Assembly (NCBI GenBank): GCA_031261965.1
Contig: JAISIP010000077.1
Coordinates: forward strand, 1 to 36,635
Direction: 5' to 3'
Length of the DNA: 36,635 nucleotides
From: Victivallales bacterium
GTDB lineage: Bacteria > Verrucomicrobiota > Lentisphaeria > Victivallales > Victivallaceae
A program made the position numbers and the translations under genes. Positions 17,069 through 25,043 of the stretch are shown here, piece after piece; position 1 is the first letter of the stretch; each line of letters starts with the position of its first letter. The notes beneath the pieces are model-generated. The model was not told where the DNA came from, did no database searches, and was given only the letters and a program-made list of their open reading frames with translations.

Positions 17069-20000
17069 GTCCTCGCCCCGAATATCTCGACTATCGGCTT
17101 GACGGATTGAATCTCATCGAGGCCGCTGCCGGAACCGGAAAAACCTACACGATTCAAAATTTGGTGGTGCGTTTTTTGCTCGAACGACGCTTGCCGATTG
17201 GATCATTGTTGGTGGTGACCTTTACCGAAGCCGCCGCCGCGGAACTCAAAGAGCGAATCCGCCTGGTACTTACTTCGATGTTAAAAGCCACCGAAGGCGA
17301 TCAAATCGACTCCGAACGCGAAAGCTGTCTGCTGGAAAACGCCGTACAAGCCGGAACTTCTCGCGACGAATGCGCCAAGTTGTTGCGCATGGCGTTGTTG
17401 ATGTTCGACGAAGCGCCGATTTCGACGATTCACGGTTTTTGCGCCAAAATTCTCGGCGAAAACGCCTTTGAAAGCGGAATTCTCTTTCGCAGCGAATTAG
17501 TGCAAGACCCCTCCGCCATTATCGCGGAGTTGGGCATGGATTTTTACCGAAAAACCTTTTATCGCCCCGACTCCGAGCTGATGCTCACGCTTGCCGAAGT
17601 GGCGGGAATCACCCCCGACTCCCTGTTGGATATTGCCCGGAAAAAACTCAATTGCCCCCGTTTGATCGTAAAAGCCCCCGAGGTGGCGCAAAACGCCGAT
17701 TCCGAAGAGCTTTGCCGTCAGGCTGCAACTTTAATCGCGCAGTTGCCGGAGTGCGATCTGCCCGATTTGCTCAGTGAAATAACCCCGTATTTGAACAAGC
17801 TTGGCGACATCGCCGCAACGGACGCGCCGGAGGTTGCCGCCAAATTGTTTGACGCGCCGCTTTCGGCGGCTAACCTTAAACAGCTTTTCAAGTTTGGACG
17901 CTCTTTTTTAACCGGCAAGATAAAAAAGCGGCTGAACGGGGAGGCTCAAGGTGTCGTGGAGCAAGTCTTAAGCGATCCGATTTTCGACCTTCCCGATCAG
18001 CTTGAAAATATCGTTTACGGTTTCGGTGTCGCGTTAAAGCTCGAAGCTTCCGGCTATATCCGGCGGGAGTTCGACAAGCGCAAGACAAGGGACAACTTTA
18101 TAACCTTCAACGACTTGCTTAATCTTTTGCATTGCGCTTTATACGCCCCGCAAAGTCGTCTGAGTACCGTGTTGCGCGAACGCTATAAAGTTGCCATTAT
18201 CGATGAATTTCAGGACACCGACCCGGTGCAATATGAGATTTTTACGCATCTGTTTCGCCGCCCGGACAGTACGCTTTATATGGTCGGCGATCCGCGTCAG
18301 GCGATCTACTCGTTTCGGGGCGGCGATATTGCAACCTACCGCCGTGCCGTAGAAGAACTGCAAGATGCGGGGGGACACCGCTATTGTCTTTCAACGAATT
18401 TTCGCTCTTCGGCTGCTATGATAAACGCTGTAAATACGATTTTTCACGAACATACCATGCCTTTTGCGGATCAAGAGATAGATTTTCCCCAAGTCTCCGC
18501 ATCGGAGAGCGCTCCCAAATTATTGCGCAACGAAGAGGAATCCACCCATCCTTTGCGCGTCATCCATGCTCCCGAGGCCAATCAGGAAGTTTGCCAAAAT
18601 TTGGTCGTTTGGAAAGTTCTTGAGTTGTTAAACGATCGCACCATCCGTCTTTCGGAACGTGACGAACCCGGAATACGCCCCGGCGATATCGCAATTCTCA
18701 CCCTCGCCGGGTACGAAGCGCAAAATATCGCCGAGAAACTTCGTTTTCTGCATATTCCGGCGGTATTCACCAATGTCGGCAATATTTTTGCGACCGAAGA
18801 TGCCAAAGAGCTTTTGACGGTTTTGCGCGTTGTCGCCTCCGGCAACATTCGCGACTTGCCCGGTTTGCTCGTTACTCCGCTCGGAGGCAGATCGCTTGAA
18901 GAAATCGCCCGACTCCAGGAAGATGCGGAGACGGCGCAACTTCACCTTGAGCAAAGTAATTTACGCCAATTGCAACAACTTTGGGAAAACGGCAGTTTTA
19001 TCGAATTTTTCAATGCGTTGCTTGCCGTATATCACATCCGTTCCCGTTACCCGGCGTTGCCACACGGGGAGCGTAAACTCACGAATTTGCTCCAACTCGG
19101 CGATTTGCTGGAGCAGGAATCCGCCCGAAGCGGGCTAACTCCCGCCGGAATCGTGGATTTTCTCGCCGAGCGAATCGCCGACCCGGGCAAGGTGACAAAT
19201 GAGGAATTTCAGCAGTTGCTCGAAACCGACCGCGAAGCGGTCAAACTTATGACCGTCCATGGCAGTAAAGGCTTGGAGTTCCCGATTGTGTTGTTGCCGG
19301 GTCTGCACGGCGACAATGCGGAGAAACACGCCGAAACCTTTCACAATCGCGCCGGGCAGTTGGAGTACGATCTGTCCCAAACCGAAAATTTAATCGCTCA
19401 ACACGAACGACTTCAGGAACTTTTGCGCCTCGCTTACGTCGCAATGACCCGCGCCAAATACGGCTGTTTTGTCTATTGGGGTAAAAGCAACAAAAAAACC
19501 ACGGCACTGGATTGGCTGTTTCGTATGCGCGACTTTAACCCGGACGGGGAATTCGGCATAAGTTTGCTTGCCGCAGCCGATCAAGACCCCGATATTCCGC
19601 CCGAACTTCGCGATCGGCCGCCCGCGACAATTCAGCGTGACATTTATCGCGCCGTGCCGGATGCCGAAATCCAACTTGAGTTGTTGCCCGGTTCACCGCA
19701 AATCGACCACCTCTGGCAATTTGTCAGCTACTCCAGTCTAAGTCCCCGAAGCGGAGTTGACACGCCCTTCGATTACGAGCAAAGCGAAATTGAAAACATT
19801 TCCCCGGACACTCCGACCGAGGGGGGAATTTTCTCGATCAGAGGTGGTGCGGCGACCGGCAACGCATGGCACCGCATCTTGGAATTGGCAGATTTTCAGA
19901 GCAAAAACGAAACGGAACTTCGGCGTCTTATACAGTGGCAATTATCGGATTTCGGAGTTGCAAACGCCGACGAAGAGGAGAAACAGTCGCTGACTCTTCA

Positions 20001-20574
20001 GATGGTAAGAGATGTATTGACTTCTCCGCTTGAGGGAGCGGATAAAATCCGTTTCCGCTTGCGGGATGTGCCGAAAAATGAGCGACTTGCCGAATTGGAG
20101 TTCGCCTACGGTTTTAACGCCGGCTTTACGACAAAACAGCTTCAATCGATACTCGCCGATTTTGCCCGAACTCGATTCGGGCTGGTCGAATGGCCGGCGT
20201 GGAGTCGAACAGTTTCGGGCGGGTGTCTAAACGGATTTATCGATCTTTTGTTCCGGCATCACGGTAAATATTTTATCCTCGACTGGAAATCGAATCGGCT
20301 CGGCGGGCGAAGCGCGAACTTTTTGCCGGATCGCCTAAAAGAAGAGATGACGAGAAATTTCTATTTCCTTCAATATTTGATCTACACGGTTGCAACCGTG
20401 AAATTTTTGCGTCTGCGATTGGGCAAATTCGGAGAGAAAGAGTATGATTCGCTGTTTGGCGGAGTTTTTTATCTTTTTATCCGCGGAATTTCGCCCGAAT
20501 ATCCGGGTCGCGGAGTTTTTTACGATAAAGCACCGTACCAATTGATTCGGCAACTTGAGGAGATAATCGGATGA
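17065..20574 (+). CDS. recB: RecB, exodeoxyribonuclease V beta subunit (helicase-nuclease)
   Basis: A 1169-residue RecB (1180 in E. coli), the 3'-5' SF1 helicase and sole nuclease of RecBCD. Helicase motifs in order: AAGTGKT (Lys26), TFTEAAAAELKERI, IIDEFQDTDPVQ, VGDPRQAIYSFRGGD, MTVHGSKGLEFP and AYVAMTRAKY. The nuclease domain has its metal ligands: His936 (GNAWHR), Asp1060 (GFIDLLF), and Asp1073 with Lys1075 (LDWKSNRLG). All catalytic residues are present, so an active enzyme is expected. It overlaps recC by 4 nt (ATGA) with GGAGGAG upstream, and overlaps recD the same way, indicating equimolar coupled translation. Confidence 0.98.
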   Translation: MSPRPEYLDYRLDGLNLIEAAAGTGKTYTIQNLVVRFLLERRLPIGSLLVVTFTEAAAAELKERIRLVLTSMLKATEGDQIDSERESCLLENAVQAGTSRDECAKLLRMALLMFDEAPISTIHGFCAKILGENAFESGILFRSELVQDPSAIIAELGMDFYRKTFYRPDSELMLTLAEVAGITPDSLLDIARKKLNCPRLIVKAPEVAQNADSEELCRQAATLIAQLPECDLPDLLSEITPYLNKLGDIAATDAPEVAAKLFDAPLSAANLKQLFKFGRSFLTGKIKKRLNGEAQGVVEQVLSDPIFDLPDQLENIVYGFGVALKLEASGYIRREFDKRKTRDNFITFNDLLNLLHCALYAPQSRLSTVLRERYKVAIIDEFQDTDPVQYEIFTHLFRRPDSTLYMVGDPRQAIYSFRGGDIATYRRAVEELQDAGGHRYCLSTNFRSSAAMINAVNTIFHEHTMPFADQEIDFPQVSASESAPKLLRNEEESTHPLRVIHAPEANQEVCQNLVVWKVLELLNDRTIRLSERDEPGIRPGDIAILTLAGYEAQNIAEKLRFLHIPAVFTNVGNIFATEDAKELLTVLRVVASGNIRDLPGLLVTPLGGRSLEEIARLQEDAETAQLHLEQSNLRQLQQLWENGSFIEFFNALLAVYHIRSRYPALPHGERKLTNLLQLGDLLEQESARSGLTPAGIVDFLAERIADPGKVTNEEFQQLLETDREAVKLMTVHGSKGLEFPIVLLPGLHGDNAEKHAETFHNRAGQLEYDLSQTENLIAQHERLQELLRLAYVAMTRAKYGCFVYWGKSNKKTTALDWLFRMRDFNPDGEFGISLLAAADQDPDIPPELRDRPPATIQRDIYRAVPDAEIQLELLPGSPQIDHLWQFVSYSSLSPRSGVDTPFDYEQSEIENISPDTPTEGGIFSIRGGAATGNAWHRILELADFQSKNETELRRLIQWQLSDFGVANADEEEKQSLTLQMVRDVLTSPLEGADKIRFRLRDVPKNERLAELEFAYGFNAGFTTKQLQSILADFARTRFGLVEWPAWSRTVSGGCLNGFIDLLFRHHGKYFILDWKSNRLGGRSANFLPDRLKEEMTRNFYFLQYLIYTVATVKFLRLRLGKFGEKEYDSLFGGVFYLFIRGISPEYPGRGVFYDKAPYQLIRQLEEIIG

Positions 20575-22403
20575 GTCAATTTCAATTATCCATCGGCTAC
20601 GGCTTTGAGATGATCGATGTCGTTTTCGCCGATTTTCTCGACCGGTATTACGGTAAAAAGCTGCCCGAGGAAGTCGGTTTAGCCGGAGCTCTTGCCTCGC
20701 GTGCGGTGCGTGAGGGTCACAACTGTTGCAACCTTGAACTTTGGGCAAATAAGGTCATCGAATCCGCCACGGATTGTTTTTTACTTCCTGACATTTCGAC
20801 GTGGCGGGATAAATTAAGCGATATAGAGTTTGCGCCGCTTTTTTCGCTGCCGACCGCGCCTCTGATGCTTGACCAATCCAATCGGCTCTATTTGCGCAAA
20901 TACTACACCTGTGAACAAACTGTCAGCGACGAAATTAAAAAACGGGTCAGAATTCCTTTGCCTCCGCCGAATCTTGATCCGGGTGAATTGTCGCAAATTC
21001 TGCCGTTTTTTGCCTCAAAGGCAAATAGATCCGAAGTCGATCATCAACAATTGGCGATCTTCACTGTTATGTGCAATTCGTTTTCGATTATAACCGGCGG
21101 ACCGGGAACCGGCAAAACCACCGTGGTTGCGGCGTTGCTCGCACTGGAACTCAAGCGAAATCCGAAGCTGTCCGTCGCGCTGGTCGCGCCGACCGGCAAG
21201 GCGCATTCGCGCCTTGCCGAGTCGCTGCTCGGGGTAAGTGAATTGCTCAATATCGACCCGGCAATTAAAAATCGCTTGCCGGAATTGCCGTGTTCGACCA
21301 TTCATCGGTTACTCGGCATGGATTCACGCGGAAAATGCCGATTCGATAAAAACAATCCGTTGCCATACGACCTTTTGATCGTGGATGAAAGCTCGATGAT
21401 TTCGCTGCTTCTAATGGCAAAGCTTTTGACCGCACTTCCTCCTTGCGGACGCATTGTTTTGTTGGGGGACAAAAATCAGCTTGCCTCGGTGGAGGCAGGC
21501 GCGGTCTTTTCGGATCTTTGCGACGCGGCAAAACTCAATGCGCTCCGGCCCGAAGCGGCGGAGGCGTTTCGGATTCAAACCGGGTGGCAGGTGGAATTAT
21601 CCGATAATCGCCCCCTATCCGGCACGGTTGCGGAACTCTCCGAAAATCACCGTTTTGCCAATGCCGTGCATATCGGGGAATTCAGTCGTGCAATCCGCGA
21701 ATTAACCGCACCGAGAGATGACGCGCTGGCATACCGTATTGCCGCGTGCAACTCGCCGGATTTTTCAACCCGCCCGGTATCGTTGCGCGAAATGGAACAT
21801 GAACTTGCGCTGCTTTTGCACCGTCCGGTTTACGACTCTTATTCCGTGGCGGACTTAAAAAAACTCGCCAGTGTCGGAGACGAAAAGTCTATCCAGATCG
21901 CTTTTGCCGTTTTGAACTCATTTAAGATTCTTTGCGCGATGCGAAACGGTAAACGCGGTGTCGAGGCGTTAAATGCACTCGCCGGTAAAATTCTGAAACA
22001 ACCCGATACAAATATGCCGGGCGTGCCTTTGTTAATCACCCGCAACGACGCATCAACCGGGCTGTTTAACGGCGATGTCGGTCTGGTGACTCAAATTCCG
22101 AACACTCAAGGCGTACAAGTGGTTTTTCCCAACCACGACCGAGCCTTTAATCTATCGGAGCTGCCCGAATATGAAACCGTATACGCCATGACGGTTCATA
22201 AATCGCAGGGTTCCGGGTTTCGCAACGTGCTTTTGATTCTGCCCGATGAAGCTAATCCGGTACTCACTCGTGAGCTGCTTTACACCGGAATTACCCGCGC
22301 CGAAGAACGTCTCGAACTTTGGAGTTCCGCAGAAATCATCACCGAATCGATCGCCGGCAAGACGGTTCGCCAATCCGGTCTCGGCGACCGACTGACCGAG
22401 TAG
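20571..22403 (+). CDS. recD: RecD, exodeoxyribonuclease V alpha subunit
   Basis: A 610-residue RecD (608 in E. coli), the 5'-3' SF1B helicase of RecBCD. Walker A is GGPGTGKTT (Lys182); then V-A-L-V-A-P-T-G-K-A, V-D-E-S-S-M-I motif II, L-L-G-D-K-N-Q-L-A-S-V-E-A-G motif III, and the C-terminal MTVHKSQGS motif with Y-T-G-I-T-R-A. The RecB-binding N-terminal domain is about 120 residues. The ATG overlaps the recB stop (ATGA). The TAG stop at 22401-22403 directly abuts the stop of the opposing connector-like gene, with no terminator between them. Confidence 0.97.
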   Translation: MSQFQLSIGYGFEMIDVVFADFLDRYYGKKLPEEVGLAGALASRAVREGHNCCNLELWANKVIESATDCFLLPDISTWRDKLSDIEFAPLFSLPTAPLMLDQSNRLYLRKYYTCEQTVSDEIKKRVRIPLPPPNLDPGELSQILPFFASKANRSEVDHQQLAIFTVMCNSFSIITGGPGTGKTTVVAALLALELKRNPKLSVALVAPTGKAHSRLAESLLGVSELLNIDPAIKNRLPELPCSTIHRLLGMDSRGKCRFDKNNPLPYDLLIVDESSMISLLLMAKLLTALPPCGRIVLLGDKNQLASVEAGAVFSDLCDAAKLNALRPEAAEAFRIQTGWQVELSDNRPLSGTVAELSENHRFANAVHIGEFSRAIRELTAPRDDALAYRIAACNSPDFSTRPVSLREMEHELALLLHRPVYDSYSVADLKKLASVGDEKSIQIAFAVLNSFKILCAMRNGKRGVEALNALAGKILKQPDTNMPGVPLLITRNDASTGLFNGDVGLVTQIPNTQGVQVVFPNHDRAFNLSELPEYETVYAMTVHKSQGSGFRNVLLILPDEANPVLTRELLYTGITRAEERLELWSSAEIITESIAGKTVRQSGLGDRLTE

Positions 22404-22793
22404 CTACCCGCGACCGATCCGAATATTGCCGTGGAGAAGTGAATCCATCATACGAATTGCGCGGGGCGAGTAATCGGGACTCTCCTTTTCCTCGGGATAC
22501 TCCCAGCTCCGTTGCCCGATGCCGGAAATTTCCTCCGAAATCAACCGCTTTTCCGCCGGGTGGCGGCGGTTTTTACGGGCAAGGTGGATCGCCTGTTCAA
22601 ACAGAGCATTCAGCGCGAGTTTCTCCTCGGAATCCACGTCAACCATGTTGAGGTACAGCGCGACATCCGCCTCAGATTCGACCAGCGAGCTTTGCTTGAT
22701 CTCTTCGGAAAGAACGCTCCACTCTTCCCTGGCGAGATGACGGTGAAAATATTTATCTGCGGCGGAACGCAATTCTGCTAATGTCAACTTCAT
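22404..22793 (-). CDS. Phage head-tail connector-like protein
   Basis: A 129-residue acidic, helical protein. Its place directly after the major capsid gene and its size match gp6-like head-tail connectors, which also have an N-terminal helical bundle around A-V-A-L-Y-L-N-M-V-D and A-L-x-x-L-x-x-x-A-I-H-L-A-R; the I-x-G-I-G-Q-R-S-W-E-Y and S-P-R-A-I-R-M-M-D-S-L-L segments at the end fit the same group. The match is by general features and context, not by a diagnostic motif. The ATG at 22793 follows AGGAG by 7 nt; the longer frame to 22856 has no ribosome binding site. It follows a terminator, so expression may be well below that of the capsid protein. Confidence 0.6.
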   Translation of the reverse strand: MKLTLAELRSAADKYFHRHLAREEWSVLSEEIKQSSLVESEADVALYLNMVDVDSEEKLALNALFEQAIHLARKNRRHPAEKRLISEEISGIGQRSWEYPEEKESPDYSPRAIRMMDSLLHGNIRIGRG

Positions 22794-22817
22794 AATCATT
22801 CTCCTGTGAAAAATCAA

Positions 22818-22849
22818 TAAAAAACGGGGCGGAAACAAAATTCCGCCCC
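22818..22849 (-). terminator. Intrinsic terminator directly after the capsid gene
   Basis: A stem GGGGCGGAA (22826-22834) / TTCCGCCCC (22841-22849) with a 6-nt loop, followed on the minus strand by GTTTTTTATTG. It begins 8 nt beyond the capsid stop and 25 nt before the connector-like ATG, so it partly insulates that gene, comparable in position to the terminator after the T7 capsid gene. Confidence 0.82.
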
Positions 22850-22856
22850 AAAACAT

Positions 22857-23999
22857 TTAGCCGCGCAATTCCGATAGGGCATTGACGCTGTTTTTCAGAT
22901 TCTTCACGCGACAAAGACGCGCATTGGCATTCTTAAAGAGGAATGTCACCTCGCCGAGTGCCATGCGTTTAATGCCGTCGAACCCCTTGGGGGTCGCGTC
23001 CGAATCGGTGATCGCCCGCCCTTTCAGGCTTGCCAGGCCGAACCCGGCGGGATCAACAATCCACGCGTCGGTGTCCGGCATATCCGGGTCGGCCATAACC
23101 GTCATACCGCGACCGTTGATTTCGTTGACAATCACCGCGACATACGCGCCTCGGCGATCGTCGGAACGGACGATTTGAAGCTGGCTTTTGTACTCGTTTG
23201 AAAGCACCCGTGCCTGGCTCGGCGAGCAGAGAATCAACGACGGGTCGCCGCCCGCACCGAGAACCGCCTGCGCCGCGTCGTTGACGGCGACACTGTCAAA
23301 GGTGTTGCCCGAGGCATCCACAACAAGAGCGTTGGAATTGCACCCAAAGAAATACAGTCCTCCGGCTTCGCCGCGAGTGGAGGCGGTCGCCTCAATCCGC
23401 CGCCCGAAAAGAGCCACGCGGTTCAAATCGCGGGCAAGTTCGCCCAGCGCAAAACCGGTCTGTTTATTGAGCTGATTGTCCACTGTGCCAAAGACATTGA
23501 TTGCCAAGGCACTGCCCGAAAGGATAATGTCTTTGCGGAAAATCTGCGTACAGTTAAACGCGGTTTGCCCGGTCAGCCCGGTTTCATCGCCGTCCCCGGC
23601 GGTACTGCCCTCCTGCACCGGGGTCGAAACTATCGAAAGCACATCTCCGGCGGTCGGCATCTCGGTTTCAGAGCCGTTTGCCCCAACCAACGTTAGAGTA
23701 AAGCCGTTGCTGTTCAGCGTCGTGACCCGAAAGAGTGCGGAGTCGTCTTTAATTACCAGCAGTGTTCCGATTTTCAGCTTGGCGAGATCGGAACTTGAGG
23801 TCAAAAGCGTGCCGTTGCTCACTTCGGATACAGTCACGCTGCGCCCGGAGAGCTGATCTTCAAGCCACTCATGTTTCTGCTGGGTGGCATCTTCGCTCGG
23901 CATAAAAAGGCTGATAAAGCGGGGTTCGTCTTTTATTACGGTCGAAAGCACGTCGGATAAATCGCGTTTTTTGTTTTGAAAACTGTAGGTGTACAACAT
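22857..23999 (-). CDS. Phage major capsid protein, SU10/DUF5309 type
   Basis: A 380-residue protein of the SU10-like (DUF5309) major capsid family, an HK97-fold shell protein. Diagnostic blocks are D-E-P-R-F-I-S-L-F near 26-34 and the K-H-E-W-L-E-D-Q-L block near 43-51; a beta-rich insertion with T-L-L-V-I-K and L-T-L-V-G-A-N-G at about 70-125; a central R-K-D-I-I-L-S-G-S helix; E-L-A-R-D-L-N-R-V-A-L-F-G with the G-G-L-Y-F-F loop; and a C-terminal K-R-M-A-L-G-E-V-T-F. The ORF is intact. AAGGAG lies 8 nt before the ATG. The scaffold-like gene is upstream and the connector-like one downstream; terminase, portal, protease and tail genes are absent nearby. It could be a prophage remnant, part of a split agent, or a domesticated shell. 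Confidence 0.85.
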   Translation of the reverse strand: MLYTYSFQNKKRDLSDVLSTVIKDEPRFISLFMPSEDATQQKHEWLEDQLSGRSVTVSEVSNGTLLTSSSDLAKLKIGTLLVIKDDSALFRVTTLNSNGFTLTLVGANGSETEMPTAGDVLSIVSTPVQEGSTAGDGDETGLTGQTAFNCTQIFRKDIILSGSALAINVFGTVDNQLNKQTGFALGELARDLNRVALFGRRIEATASTRGEAGGLYFFGCNSNALVVDASGNTFDSVAVNDAAQAVLGAGGDPSLILCSPSQARVLSNEYKSQLQIVRSDDRRGAYVAVIVNEINGRGMTVMADPDMPDTDAWIVDPAGFGLASLKGRAITDSDATPKGFDGIKRMALGEVTFLFKNANARLCRVKNLKNSVNALSELRG

Positions 24000-24026
24000 G
24001 TTTATAACTCCTTGATTTATAAATTT

Positions 24027-24587
24027 TTAATCGTTTATGGTCGGGGCATCGGCGAGCAACGAGGCAATATCATTGCCGACGCGCCGCTGGCTGACCGGGG
24101 TCGCCGCCGGCGGCAATTCGGGTGCGCCGGGAGCGAGATTGAGCTTAAAGAGCCGAGGCGAATTTTCGCGCAAACTCTTCATAAAAGGCTCGGTTGCGTC
24201 GGTCGATTCCGGGTCGATTTGATTTTGTGAGCAGAGGTATTCGAGGTAATCGGCATCGGCAAACCCCTGATCTTTCGCCAGGCGATCGACCCGGTTGCGA
24301 AACCCGATACGCTCAAGCTCCTTTTTGGCGGCGTCGCGTTCTGCGCCGGTGCTTTGCAAACACTCCTGCATTCGCGCCAACTCGGAATCGTATTTGCGCC
24401 GCAGCTGCTCGGGTTCGGTCAAGGCGCTTTTTTCCAACTCTTCAAGCCGCATTTCAAGTTCGCGATTGCGCTTTTCCAGCGCGGCGGAACTTTTCTCATC
24501 GGGGCGGAACTTGGCGAGCAAGGAACGCTCCTGCTCACTTAACACTTCTCCCGCCGCGGCTTTCCCGATGATGTCATTTAAATTCAT
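24027..24587 (-). CDS. Phage scaffold-like coiled-coil protein
   Basis: A 186-residue protein with a short N-terminal segment (L-N-D-I-I-G-K-A), a coiled coil at about 35-110 rich in E, K, R and A (E-K-R-N-R-E-L-E-M-R-L-E-E-L-E), and a C-terminal part with conserved-looking R-V-D-R-L-A-K-D-Q-G-F-A-D-A-D-Y-L-E-Y-L, then a Pro-rich tail. This is the typical architecture of capsid scaffold proteins such as the GP20 group, and it is placed right before the capsid gene. The ATG at 24587 is chosen because AAGGAGA precedes it; a longer frame to 24677 adds 30 basic residues without support. No enzymatic motif is present, so it would guide shell assembly. Confidence 0.68.
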   Translation of the reverse strand: MNLNDIIGKAAAGEVLSEQERSLLAKFRPDEKSSAALEKRNRELEMRLEELEKSALTEPEQLRRKYDSELARMQECLQSTGAERDAAKKELERIGFRNRVDRLAKDQGFADADYLEYLCSQNQIDPESTDATEPFMKSLRENSPRLFKLNLAPGAPELPPAATPVSQRRVGNDIASLLADAPTIND

Positions 24588-24678
24588 CGGCAATCTCCTT
24601 TTCTGATGGTTTTGGGGTCTTTTCCGACGTCTGCCGAACACGAAGTCCGACTTCATAAAACGCCAGCTTGCGGACAAG

Positions 24679-24695
24679 AAAAGTTGTCAACTTTT
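24679..24695. promoter_or_regulatory. Palindrome upstream of capsid cassette
   Basis: AAAAGTTG (24679-24686) and CAACTTTT (24688-24695) form a perfect palindrome around one base and contain a minus-strand TTGACA (24685-24690). No good -10 follows at the right spacing. It may be an operator or promoter part for the cassette 90 nt downstream. Confidence 0.35.
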
Positions 24696-24710
24696 TAGCT
24701 CAAAAAAGGC

Positions 24711-24747
24711 AAAAAAACGGCTTGTGCAAAAATGCACAAGCCGTTTT
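24711..24747 (-). terminator. Intrinsic terminator after small basic protein gene
   Basis: A 14-bp perfect stem AAAACGGCTTGTGC (24714-24727) / GCACAAGCCGTTTT (24734-24747) with a 6-nt loop. On the minus strand it ends in TTTTTTT. It isolates the small basic protein gene from the capsid cassette on the same strand. Confidence 0.88.
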
Positions 24748-24779
24748 ATTAGACTGCTCTTGTAAAAAACTCGGAGCTG

Positions 24780-24890
24780 TTATTTTTTCTTGGCGGCAAC
24801 GCCGATCGCGGCGCGAATTTTCGCCTTGCAACGTTCAAGATAAGCTTTGCGGCTGCGGCGTTTCTGAATTTTATTAAGTTGCTGTCCCAT
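24780..24890 (-). CDS. Small basic protein, probable PVC signature protein
   Basis: A 36-codon gene. The product begins MGQQLNKIQKRRSRKAYLER, continues C-K-A-K-I-R-A-A-I-G-V, and ends with A-A-K-K-K. It has 13 Lys/Arg and almost no acidic residues. AGGAG lies 6 nt before the ATG and a strong terminator follows 33 nt after the TAA, so this is a complete monocistron. Size, charge and the MGQ-x-x-N-K-x-x-K-R-R start resemble, as far as I remember it, the small basic nucleic-acid-binding protein used as a signature of the PVC superphylum; I cannot verify this here. If right, it would act on RNA or the ribosome in the cytosol. Confidence 0.78.
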   Translation of the reverse strand: MGQQLNKIQKRRSRKAYLERCKAKIRAAIGVAAKKK

Positions 24891-25043
24891 TTTAACTCCT
24901 ATGGTATAATCTGGTTATTTTGCTTTTGTCCGATAAATATACCCTATACCCGCGCAAATTTCAAATTTTTCTTGCTTTTTTGTTTCATTTTGGCGGAAAA
25001 AGGGTTATCTTATTAAGGTAAAATTTTTTATCGGGAGAAAAAT

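Noticed and set aside
22857-23999. Encapsulin instead of phage capsid
   Set aside because: The blocks match the SU10/DUF5309 capsid family, and scaffold-like and connector-like neighbours fit a phage head; no cargo enzyme with a targeting tail is adjacent.
24588-24677. 30-residue basic extension of the scaffold-like protein
   Set aside because: The internal ATG at 24587 has AAGGAGA and starts a normal scaffold-like sequence; the extension looks like translated leader.
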